Source of the DNA: Methylobacterium sp. E-066 | Lineage (GTDB): Bacteria; Pseudomonadota; Alphaproteobacteria; Rhizobiales; Beijerinckiaceae | Assembly (NCBI RefSeq): GCF_022829635.1 | Contig: NZ_JAKSYO010000214.1 | Coordinates: 62,001 to 126,000 of the forward strand | Reading direction: 5' to 3' | Length of the DNA: 64,000 nt | Part shown: positions 30,234 to 37,980 of the stretch, piece after piece | Layout: each line of letters begins with the position of its first letter | Position numbering within the stretch: the stretch's first letter is position 1 | Translations under genes and position numbers: made by a program | Notes under the pieces: model-generated | Seen by the model: only the letters and a program-made list of their open reading frames with translations | Databases searched by the model: none | What the model was told of the DNA's origin: nothing

Positions 30234-31831
30234 GCCGCCCTCCCCTGTTTCTGGGCGAGCCGAAACGGCGCGTGGTGCGATTCCGGCTCGCGGTAGAGCG
30301 GATAGTGCCGCCCGACGATCTGCTCGGCGAGCGCCGTGTCGAACAGCGGCTGGCCACCGAACCGCTCCAGGGCTTCCGGGGTGAGGCGCACCGGCCGCAG
30401 GGTCTCGCTCTCGGTGCCGAAGCGGATCAGCGGATGGTCGCGCTCGATGAGCTTGCGCGTGTTGCGCTCGCCGATCCGGTAGTAGCTCATGGTCTCGACT
30501 TCGAGCCCCGGCACGATCGCCTTGACGACCCCGACGCCGCCACCCGGCGGCGAGCAATCGACATAGAGCAGGTCGAACCCGGCCTCGGTGAGCCGGTCGC
30601 AGGCGATCTTGCCGCGGGCATGCCCGTCCGGGGCCTCGGTGGAGGGCAGTTCCGAAAACCGCTTGGTGCTCCGCTCGCCGTACACGGTGTCGGCGAGCAC
30701 GCCCCGGAGGTCGGCGGCCGGCATCTCGATCCAGGCGAGCATGGCCTGAAGGGCGCGGCTCTCCTCGAGATCGAGGCTCGGCAGCGCCTTCTGAATGAAC
30801 GCATCGACATAGCCCGGCGGCGTCACCGTGGCGGCGAGGTCGAGCGGCCCGTGCCCGAAGGTCTTGCGCACGCGGGCCGCCTGGAATTCGAGCAGCGCCT
30901 TGCGCAGGGCCCGCTCCCGGTCCGGATCGCAGGCCTCGCCGCAGGCCGAGAGGGCGATCGGCGCCGGTGCCCGGGCGGGATCCTCGTCGTAACCGACGAC
31001 GTAGAGATTGGTCAGGCCGAACTGGTCGGTGGCGAATTTCGGCAGCGCGCGGATGCCCAGGTCCTTCAGCCGGGCCAGCATCGCGGCGTTCTCCGGACCG
31101 ATCCCGTCGAGGTCGAGCATCACGCCCTGGTCGAGGGCGCGGAACAGCAGGCCGTTGCCGTCGCGCTGGAGCAGTTCGAGCACGCCGTGGCCCAGCGCGA
31201 AGGGCACGTCCGGCCCGGCGCCGAGGCCGTTGGTGATCAGGTTGGTGAAGGGCTTGTAGCCCTCGGACAGCTCGAAATAATCGGTGGCGGCCACATCGAG
31301 CGGCATCAGCACGATCTCGCCGGTCCGGTGCCGGACGGTCGGCGTCCATTCGAGCACCGTGTCGCGGCCGACCGGCGAACCCGCCGGCAGGCAGAGGGTG
31401 AGCGGGTCGGCGACCGAGTTCGCCCCGTAGACCCGGACGAGATCGGTATAGCTCGCCCGCTCCTTGGCCCGCGGCAGCACCGCCAGCGAGGGCATCAGGT
31501 TCTCGGCGATCTCCGCCACGGCGCCGATCAGCGCCTCGTCGTCGGTGGCACCGTAGCCGATGCCCGATGGCATCGCGCCGACGAAGAACGGATCGTCCAG
31601 GAACAGGGCCACGAACCAGACCGGTATGCCAGTGCGATCGAGCGGCGCCAGGGGGAAGCCGACGATCCGCCCCTCCGGCAGCACGTCGAGATAGGCCCGA
31701 ACGGGATCGGGCAGCGCCTCCGGCAACCCCTCGATCCGGCGCTTGGCACCGAACCGATAGGGGCGCGGCGCCTTGATCCGCTCGTGGCGGGCGCGGTCGT
31801 CCTGATCGTGGCTGAGATCTGTGTCGGTCAA
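30230..31831 (-). CDS. YcaO-like family protein
   Basis: Protein of 533 residues. YcaO landmarks: ALIGAVAEIAENLMPSL near residue 100, FTNLITNGLGAGPDVPFALG with HGVLELLQRDGNGLLF (about 190-225), ALLEFQAARVRKTFG (about 310) and GFDLLYVDCSPPGGGVGVVK followed by AIVPGLEVE (about 430). YcaO enzymes use ATP to activate amide carbonyls, giving azolines, amidines or thioamides. No partner TfuA, cyclodehydratase C-protein or obvious precursor peptide is adjacent, so it is a standalone, non-classical YcaO. It is translationally coupled to the TIM-barrel gene and follows the dehydrogenase gene after a repeat-filled gap of 225 bases. Confidence 0.9.
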   Translation of the reverse strand: MTDTDLSHDQDDRARHERIKAPRPYRFGAKRRIEGLPEALPDPVRAYLDVLPEGRIVGFPLAPLDRTGIPVWFVALFLDDPFFVGAMPSGIGYGATDDEALIGAVAEIAENLMPSLAVLPRAKERASYTDLVRVYGANSVADPLTLCLPAGSPVGRDTVLEWTPTVRHRTGEIVLMPLDVAATDYFELSEGYKPFTNLITNGLGAGPDVPFALGHGVLELLQRDGNGLLFRALDQGVMLDLDGIGPENAAMLARLKDLGIRALPKFATDQFGLTNLYVVGYDEDPARAPAPIALSACGEACDPDRERALRKALLEFQAARVRKTFGHGPLDLAATVTPPGYVDAFIQKALPSLDLEESRALQAMLAWIEMPAADLRGVLADTVYGERSTKRFSELPSTEAPDGHARGKIACDRLTEAGFDLLYVDCSPPGGGVGVVKAIVPGLEVETMSYYRIGERNTRKLIERDHPLIRFGTESETLRPVRLTPEALERFGGQPLFDTALAEQIVGRHYPLYREPESHHAPFRLAQKQGRAA

Positions 31832-31872
31832 GTCGTATTCCCGTCTGCCTTGAACCGTGCGCCGAGGCCTGT

Positions 31873-32009
31873 CCCATCCCTCCCCCTCATCCTGAGGTGC
31901 CGAAGCGCAGTGGAGGCCTCGAAGGAGGCTTCCAGCCGGCCGCGCGATCCCTGGAGGGCTCCTTCGAGGCCCGCTAGCGCGGGCGCCTCAGGATGAAGGT
32001 GGGGGTGGG
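31873..32009. repeat. Palindromic intergenic repeat, copy 2
   Basis: 137 bases, same design as the copy at 27864-27995: outer arms CCATCCCTCCCCCTCATCC and GGATGAAGGTGGGGGTGG, inner arms around GGAGGCTTCC and GGAGGGCTCC. The two copies flank exactly the YcaO, TIM-barrel and glycosyltransferase genes. Confidence 0.85.
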
Positions 32010-32056
32010 ACGTCCCGGAGTTTGGTTCCGTGTTTGGCTATCCTGTCCTGACGCCG

Positions 32057-33052
32057 CTACCCTTGCCCGTAGGCGCGGGCGACGAGTCGCATCGTGTGGA
32101 GGTCTCGCGAGGCCGAATAAGCCGCCCGCTCCTCGAGCCGGCGCAAGGCCGAGCCGAAGGCGCGGACCTGCTCGGTGAAGGGCGAGCTGTCGGTGTCGAA
32201 GGCCAGCGGCTCCGCGCGTCCGCTCGCACCGTCGGTGAAGGTCAGGGACCCGCCCGCCGTCTGGCCCATCGTGTCGATAGCCGTGAGCTGGCCCTTCGTG
32301 CCGACCACCTCCAGGCGGCGGCGCGGCAGGGCGTCGGGGCAATTGTAGGCGACGTGCAGGCTCGCCAGGGCGCCGCCGGCGGTGCGGCCGATCAGCAGGG
32401 CGCCGTCATCGACGGCGTAATCCTGGGCGCGGCTCTGAGTTAGGGCGGCGATGTCGGCGATCGGCTCGCCGAGCAGAAAGTCCACGAGATCGAGGCCGTG
32501 GGGGGCGAGGTCCATGAGGGCGCCGCCGCCCGCCTGCGCGGCGTCGATCCGCCAGTTGGGCTGACCGGCCTCGGACCAGTCGCGCCCGAGCCAGCAGGCG
32601 TAGACGATCCGCACCGTGGTCACCGTCCCGATCCGACCGGCCGCGACCTGGGCGCGGATCGCCCGGTGGGCCGGATGGTGCCGCTGGTCGAAGGCCGTGC
32701 CGTAGAAGATCTTTTTGGACTCGACCGCTTGCGTGATCGCCTCGGCGTCCCTGAGCGTCGCCGCCATCGGCTTCTCGCACAGGATCGCCTTGCCGGCGGC
32801 CGCGAGCGCCTCGACAGCGCCCCGGTGGAGGTGGTTCGGCGTCGCCACGTAGACCGCCTCGACCCCGGGCTCGGCGAGGAGACCGGCGAGGTCGGCATGA
32901 GCGCGGGCGCCTTCGCGCTCGGCCGCCGCGCGGCTCTCCGGGTTGGGATCGCTGACCGCCACGAGGCGGTGCCCCGCGGCCCGGATGCCCGGAGCCATGT
33001 AGTCGCGGGCGACCCAGCCGTAGCCGACGATGCCCCAGCCGACGGCGTCCAT
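32057..33052 (-). CDS. Gfo/Idh/MocA family oxidoreductase
   Basis: About 331 residues. The N-terminal Rossmann fold starts WGIVGYGWVARDY; the conserved EKP in AILCEKPMAATL (about residue 95) and the C-terminal domain with GGGALMDLAPHGLDLVDFLLG complete the family pattern. Members are NAD(P)-dependent dehydrogenases of sugars and inositols (inositol 2-dehydrogenase, scyllo-inositol dehydrogenase). The context, next to inositol-1-phosphate synthase, favours a cyclitol substrate. The ATG at 33052 overlaps the preceding stop as TGATG; an in-frame GTG at 33055 is also possible. Confidence 0.9.
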   Translation of the reverse strand: MDAVGWGIVGYGWVARDYMAPGIRAAGHRLVAVSDPNPESRAAAEREGARAHADLAGLLAEPGVEAVYVATPNHLHRGAVEALAAAGKAILCEKPMAATLRDAEAITQAVESKKIFYGTAFDQRHHPAHRAIRAQVAAGRIGTVTTVRIVYACWLGRDWSEAGQPNWRIDAAQAGGGALMDLAPHGLDLVDFLLGEPIADIAALTQSRAQDYAVDDGALLIGRTAGGALASLHVAYNCPDALPRRRLEVVGTKGQLTAIDTMGQTAGGSLTFTDGASGRAEPLAFDTDSSPFTEQVRAFGSALRRLEERAAYSASRDLHTMRLVARAYGQG

Positions 33053-34233
33053 CACCAGCGCTCCGGCAGGTCGACGAATTCCCGGGCGCGGACCCGCTGC
33101 GTCTCGGCACCGTCGATGCGGCCGTCGAAGGTGATCTGCTCGGGAGCCGACGTCTGCATCGGGTAGGTGGCCCGGGGCGCGTATTCCTCTCGGTAGCGGT
33201 CGGAGGGCCAGTGGATCGCGTGGCCGTCGCCCTCGGGCCGGTAGAGCGGGTTGAGCCGCATGACGGTCCCGGCCTTCGGCAGGGTCAGCCCGTCCACCAC
33301 CGCGCGGGGCGCCGGGCGCATGCCGGGGCCGGCCACCACCGAGAACGCCTCGCAGCTCCGCAGGGAAGCCGGCTCCTGCGGCACCGGCGCCCGGGCCTCG
33401 ACCAGGGCGCGGGTCAACTCAGCATCGTCGTAGACGAGGGCGTCGGGGAACAGCTCGGCGATCTCCTCGGCGGTGACGGCCCGGCCGGCGGAGAAGCCCG
33501 GGCACTCGCGGTTGTGGATGTGGCTGAGGGCCAGCCAGCCGTCGTCACCGGCATTCTGGCGCAGGTTCTCGAGCAGAGTCGCCTTGTCGTCGAGGAAGTA
33601 GAAGGCGTCGTTGCAGACGACGAGGTCGACCGGCGCACCGGGGATCGGCCAGTGCGGCGAGCCGGCATCGAAGCAGACGAGCTGGGGCTTGGGGCCAACG
33701 ACCCAGTGGCGGGCGACCCAGAGCTTGGCGAAGACCACGTCGGCCCCGGCGGTCTTGCAGCCGCGGCGTTCGAGTTCGCGCAGGTAATGGCCGATGCCGC
33801 AGGCGAATTCGAAGACGCAGCGCGGCTCGTTCCAGTGCGCTTCCAGCAGGGTCAGGCCGGCCAGGAAGGTCGGGTCGGTCCAGCGATGCAGGAAGTAGTC
33901 GCCGACCCGACCCCAGCCGAGCTTGTCGACCGCGTCGCGCAGTGTCGCGTGGCGACGGTCCTTGATGAGCTGGATGATCCCGGCCGGGTCGGCCGGGGGG
34001 CCGTTCCACCAATCGTCCTGGTCGACCAGCAGGGCGGCCAGGGCCTCGTCGGGCTCGCCCGCGTCGAGATGGGCCAGCACCCGCTCGATCAGGGCCTCGC
34101 GGCCGATCCGGAGGTAGGGGATGCCGTCGATGACGGGCCAGCGCGCGCCGGTGCCGGCGTCGCGCAGGGCGTGCGGCGCATCGGGCCTCAGCGGGTTGCC
34201 GGTCTGCGGCGATCTGAGTTCGAACGGGATCAT
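33052..34233 (-). CDS. Class I SAM-dependent methyltransferase with Trm112-like N-terminus
   Basis: Protein of 393 residues. Residues 1-50 resemble a Trm112/uncharacterised Zn-free beta domain (PFELRSPQTGNPL, WPVIDGIPYLRIG). The methyltransferase core begins about residue 140 with the SAM loop VFEFACGIGHYLRELE, then AGADVVFAKLWVAR and DLVVCNDAFYFLDD. The target atom is unknown; pathway methyltransferases of this type act on small molecules. It is 63 bases downstream of the HD-like gene and overlaps the dehydrogenase start, so it belongs to the same operon. Confidence 0.85.
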   Translation of the reverse strand: MIPFELRSPQTGNPLRPDAPHALRDAGTGARWPVIDGIPYLRIGREALIERVLAHLDAGEPDEALAALLVDQDDWWNGPPADPAGIIQLIKDRRHATLRDAVDKLGWGRVGDYFLHRWTDPTFLAGLTLLEAHWNEPRCVFEFACGIGHYLRELERRGCKTAGADVVFAKLWVARHWVVGPKPQLVCFDAGSPHWPIPGAPVDLVVCNDAFYFLDDKATLLENLRQNAGDDGWLALSHIHNRECPGFSAGRAVTAEEIAELFPDALVYDDAELTRALVEARAPVPQEPASLRSCEAFSVVAGPGMRPAPRAVVDGLTLPKAGTVMRLNPLYRPEGDGHAIHWPSDRYREEYAPRATYPMQTSAPEQITFDGRIDGAETQRVRAREFVDLPERW

Positions 34234-34296
34234 GGGCTCTCGGGACCGCCCCCGTCAGATGGGCGACCGGGTCTGACGGACAACGCGGGTTCGGTC

Positions 34297-35202
34297 CTAA
34301 GGGATGCGCATGTCGCGCAGGACACGGTCGTGGAAGCCCTTCACCGATCCGGCATGGACCAGCTCCCACTCGTCGAGCACGGCCGCCATCGTGGTGGAGG
34401 CGCCGCGCAGGTGCTGGGCGATCTGCAGGACCCGGTCGACGCAATCCGCGGCGTGGAAAGCGCGGCCCTCCGCGGTGGCGTCGTCCGGCAGTACGGCGCG
34501 GGCGCGCTCGACCTCCCCGCGCAGGGGCTCGTCCAGTTCGTTCATCGCCCAACCGGTGGTGACGGCCATGATCGGCCCGAGATGGTCGCCGAGCAGCATC
34601 TCACCGGTGAAGCCGGCATCCGGCATCGCGGCGTTGTGGAAATGGTGCGCCATGGCGGCGAGGAACACGGTTCCGGGATCCGCCCGGTAGAACGGGCTGA
34701 GGCAGACGCCGTAGACCGCGACGATCAGGCAATGCTCGGCGTGGTTCTCCGGCGGCTCCAGCAGGATCCGGGCGCGGCCCGGGCAGGTCACCCCCGCCCG
34801 CGGCTGCTGGGCCAGCGCCGCCACGAAGGACGGCACCGGTCCGGGCTCGCCCGGCGGGCGCGGCGCGAGCCGGCTCCGCAGGCGATCGCGCAGATCCGGG
34901 TCGAGATCGCCGGTCACGGCGTCGAAGCCCGCAACCAGCACGGCGGAAGCCGCCGAGTCCGAGAGGCCCGCTGCAGCCAGGAAGGCAGCGTCGAGGTCGC
35001 AGAGCCGGGTCGCGGCCAGCGTAGTCGCAGTGATGTCGAGGGCGACATCCTCCGGAGCGGCGCCGCCGGTGAGCAGGCTCCAGCCCTGCGCGAACAGTCG
35101 CTCGGCGATCGATCCTTCGCGGCCCGCCGAATGGACGCGCTTGAGGTCGTTCATCTCGACGAAGAGTTCCCGCAAAGCGGCCGGCGCCGCCGCGTCGGAC
35201 AT
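34297..35202 (-). CDS. HD-domain-like metalloprotein, non-canonical motif
   Basis: Protein of 301 residues, all-helical. A possible HD-type metal site can be read: His154/His157 (ENHAEH), a His-rich AHHFHN at 185-190 in place of the usual HD pair, and Asp206-His207 (GDHLGP). HD proteins include phosphohydrolases and the diiron oxygenases MIOX and PhnZ; MIOX cleaves myo-inositol, so the position right after inositol-1-phosphate synthase is notable, but no direct similarity to MIOX is visible. Its ATG overlaps the upstream stop (TGATG). Confidence 0.7.
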   Translation of the reverse strand: MSDAAAPAALRELFVEMNDLKRVHSAGREGSIAERLFAQGWSLLTGGAAPEDVALDITATTLAATRLCDLDAAFLAAAGLSDSAASAVLVAGFDAVTGDLDPDLRDRLRSRLAPRPPGEPGPVPSFVAALAQQPRAGVTCPGRARILLEPPENHAEHCLIVAVYGVCLSPFYRADPGTVFLAAMAHHFHNAAMPDAGFTGEMLLGDHLGPIMAVTTGWAMNELDEPLRGEVERARAVLPDDATAEGRAFHAADCVDRVLQIAQHLRGASTTMAAVLDEWELVHAGSVKGFHDRVLRDMRIP

Positions 35203-36392
35203 CAGTGAACGCCGAGCCAGTCGAGGAGCATCGTCTCCTGCTTGCCGAAGGCGTGCTCCGGCCCATGGCCGTTCTTCACCATCGGAGCCTTGAAGAAGGT
35301 CGAGAGCTGCTCCTGCACGCCGCCGTCGCCGCGCTTGTGCGCCAAGTCGAGCACCCGGGCGATCTCGATGACCAGGGGCGCGGCCAGGATCGAGTCCTTG
35401 CAGAGGAAATTGACCTTGATCTGCATCCGCTGGCCCATGAAGCCGGTGACGTCGATGTTGTCCCAGGCTTCCTTGTCGTCGCCGCGCGGGCGGTAATAGT
35501 GGATGTGCACGAGGTGATCCTCGACCGGATAGCCGAGGATCGAGTCGAGCACCGTGCCCTTGGTGTTGAGCTTCGACTGGAGCGAGTTCGGGTCGTTCAG
35601 GGCGAGGCCGTCGCGGTTGCCCAGGATGTTGGTGGAGAACCAGCCGTCGACGTGGAGGGCGCGCGCCTTGAAGGCGGGGGCCAGCACCGTCTTCATCATG
35701 GTCTGGCCGGTCTTGCCGTCCTTGCCGGCCACCGGGACGTTCATCTCCGTGGCCAGGGCGAGCAGCGCCGGCACGTCCGCGGCTACGCTCGGGGTGAAGT
35801 TGGCGTAGGGAATGCCGCTCTTGATCGCCGCGTAGGCGTAGAGCATCGCGGGCGAGATCGCCTCGTCGCTGGAATCGAGCCCCTTCTCGAAGGCGTCCGG
35901 GGAGTTCAGCGTCGGGTCGGACAGGTCGGGCCAGCGCTCCGTGGAGGCGAGGTTCACCACCACGACCTGGTCGAGGTTGCTTTCCTTCTGGAAGCGCCGC
36001 AGGTCGCTGGCGATGATCGAGACCGCCTCGCGGTGGCCGGCGGCGACGATGCGGTTGCTGCCGTCGATGTTCTTGCAGAACTTGGCGCTGCCGACCGCGG
36101 GCCAGGGCGTGATGCCCTTGAGCGCCTGGGCGCCGTCCGCGATGTCGTCCTTCGACAGCACGCCGTGGCCGGAGGCGGCCGAGGCGAGGTCGTCACCGTT
36201 GAGGTCCCAACCGCCGAACACGAGGTCCTTGTAGTCGGCCATGCCCGCCACGGAGAGGCCGGCGAGCGGCAGTCCGTCGAGCCGGTTCGAGCCGGATTTG
36301 ATCATCTCGATGCCGGCGATGGCGGTGGTGGCGACGGCGCCACCCATGCCAACGAAGGCGACGCCGACACGGCGACCGGTCTGCATGCTCAT
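35202..36392 (-). CDS. ino1: Inositol-3-phosphate synthase (myo-inositol-1-phosphate synthase)
   Basis: Protein of 396 residues. It converts glucose-6-phosphate to inositol-3-phosphate with NAD. The Rossmann motif is VGVAFVGMGGAVATT (residues about 8-22); later signs are VNLASTERWPD, GKDGKTGQTMMKTVLAPAF (active-site region, about 230), STNILGNRDGLAL and the C-terminal IHYYRPRGDDKEAWDN. The archaeal/actinobacterial-type short form. First gene of the cluster, with AGGA upstream of ATG 36392. It is the committed step to inositol phosphates, which are not general metabolites in most proteobacteria, so a specialised product is implied. Confidence 0.93.
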   Translation of the reverse strand: MSMQTGRRVGVAFVGMGGAVATTAIAGIEMIKSGSNRLDGLPLAGLSVAGMADYKDLVFGGWDLNGDDLASAASGHGVLSKDDIADGAQALKGITPWPAVGSAKFCKNIDGSNRIVAAGHREAVSIIASDLRRFQKESNLDQVVVVNLASTERWPDLSDPTLNSPDAFEKGLDSSDEAISPAMLYAYAAIKSGIPYANFTPSVAADVPALLALATEMNVPVAGKDGKTGQTMMKTVLAPAFKARALHVDGWFSTNILGNRDGLALNDPNSLQSKLNTKGTVLDSILGYPVEDHLVHIHYYRPRGDDKEAWDNIDVTGFMGQRMQIKVNFLCKDSILAAPLVIEIARVLDLAHKRGDGGVQEQLSTFFKAPMVKNGHGPEHAFGKQETMLLDWLGVH

Positions 36393-36711
36393 CGGAAAAT
36401 ATTGTCCTTGTGGGGACGCGGGCCGCGTCTCGGAAATGAATAGTCGACCCCCCGGGGCGATATCTAACTGGCCCGAACGGCAGCCGTTCCAAGTCGAATG
36501 CGACAACTTCGCGCCTTATCGAGGCCGAGCGCGGCCTCATCGCGGCGTTAAGGCGGCCTCAAAAAGCAGGGTTAACCCTTCGTTGACCGTGCCACGCTTG
36601 AATCACGGAGCCGTCCCATTCTGGTCACGGCCGGCGCCGATAGGGCCGCCGCTTCAAGGAACCTGGCCGCCAGACGCCGGGCCGACACAAGGGACATTCT
36701 GAAAAGGACCA
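36393..36711. other. Divergent promoter region between ino1 and lytic transglycosylase gene
   Basis: 319 bases. A 12-base palindrome AGGGTTAACCCT (36568-36579) sits next to a TTGACC that could be a -35 element for the plus-strand gene. No EcfG-type site. No RNA gene recognised. Confidence 0.4.
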
Positions 36712-37968
36712 ATGATGGGGGTTTTCCCGGAGCCGGCGCGTTGCGCCGACGACGTGAGCCGACTCGTGCCGAGCGCGAGCTTTTGTGAGAGTGAAACCGT
36801 GGCGTGGCTGCCGCGGGCCGAGCGCGGGAACGAGCGCCGGTCACTTCGCCGCAGCGGCCTTCGCCGCCTCACCGGAACGCTGGCCCTGGGCTTCGTCGCC
36901 GGGTTCGGGCTGCCGCAGGCGGCCTTCGCGCCGGCCTTCTTCGCGCCATCCGCGCAGGCTCATGACCGGATCGATACCAGCCCGCGCGCGGCCCGGGCGC
37001 TCGCCGCCGAGGGCGAGACCGGCTGGACTCAGGCGGGCGAGCCGGATCAGGGCCTCCGGCCCGGTTTCTCGGACGCGACCCCGGTCGAGGGCGTGGAAGC
37101 CTGGACCGGCTTGCCGATCGAGGATCAGGAGCCGGCGACCATCGCGCTGATCCAGGACGACCTCGCGACCCTGCCGCGGGTGACCCAGGAGCAGGGCGAG
37201 GACGCCGTCCGGTTCGGCGAGCGCAGCGTGCCGCGCAAGGTGGTCGACACGATCGTGAAGGCCTCCGATGAGGCCGGCGTCGACCCGGTCTACATGATGG
37301 CCCTCGCCGACAAGGAATCGAGCTTCGACACGGATGCCAAGGCCGGGACCTCCTCGGCGCAGGGCCTGTTCCAGTTCGTCGCGCGCACCTGGCTGGAGAT
37401 GATCCGCGATTACGGCGCCCGCTACGGGCTCGCCGAGGAGGCCGCCGCCGTGAAGGGCCGCGGCTCCGCGATCACCGTGGCCGGCACCATGCGCGCCCGG
37501 GTGCTCGGCCTGCGCAACGATCCCCGCGTGGCCGCCCTGATGGCGGCCGAGCTGATCAAGCGCGACCGCGAGCGGATCGAGGCGAAGGTCGGGCGGGCGC
37601 TCACCACCACCGAGCTGTACCTTGCCCATTTCCTCGGCACCGCCAGCGCCGGGCGCTTCCTGTCGCTGTCCTCCGAGAAGCCCGACGAGGTGGCCGGGCG
37701 CGAGTTCCGCAGCGCCGCCCGGGCCAATCGCAGCCTGTTCACCGAGAAGAGTGGCGGCAAGCGGCGCAGCCTGACGGTGGCGGAGCTGCACGGCCGGATC
37801 GACGACATGATCGACCGCCGCCTGACCCGCTACCAGGGCGTCGCCGCGGTGGCGGGAGCTGCCGACAAGGCGTCCACCCCGACCGAGACCGCAGCCAATG
37901 AAGCCGGACCGGCGCCGGACACCCGTCGCATCGAGGTGACGGAGGCGCTGCCTCCGGACGGGGTCTGA
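36712..37968 (+). CDS. Lytic transglycosylase (SLT domain), exported
   Basis: Protein of 418 residues. After a charged leader, a hydrophobic segment (about 54-80) probably is a signal peptide ending at AQA. The SLT-type catalytic domain spans about 165-310, with the catalytic Glu in ALADKESSFDTDAKAGTSSA and AQGLFQFVARTWLEM. It cleaves peptidoglycan with 1,6-anhydro ring formation. The C-terminal 100 residues are low-complexity. The true start may be internal, at a Met closer to the signal, since the first 30 residues look atypical. Confidence 0.85.
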   Translation: MMGVFPEPARCADDVSRLVPSASFCESETVAWLPRAERGNERRSLRRSGLRRLTGTLALGFVAGFGLPQAAFAPAFFAPSAQAHDRIDTSPRAARALAAEGETGWTQAGEPDQGLRPGFSDATPVEGVEAWTGLPIEDQEPATIALIQDDLATLPRVTQEQGEDAVRFGERSVPRKVVDTIVKASDEAGVDPVYMMALADKESSFDTDAKAGTSSAQGLFQFVARTWLEMIRDYGARYGLAEEAAAVKGRGSAITVAGTMRARVLGLRNDPRVAALMAAELIKRDRERIEAKVGRALTTTELYLAHFLGTASAGRFLSLSSEKPDEVAGREFRSAARANRSLFTEKSGGKRRSLTVAELHGRIDDMIDRRLTRYQGVAAVAGAADKASTPTETAANEAGPAPDTRRIEVTEALPPDGV

Positions 37969-37980
37969 TCCTCTCCGACG

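Noticed and set aside
31832..32056. Possible RiPP precursor peptide gene between the dehydrogenase and YcaO genes
   Set aside because: The gap is filled by a palindromic repeat; I found no short frame with a Shine-Dalgarno and a leader-core layout.
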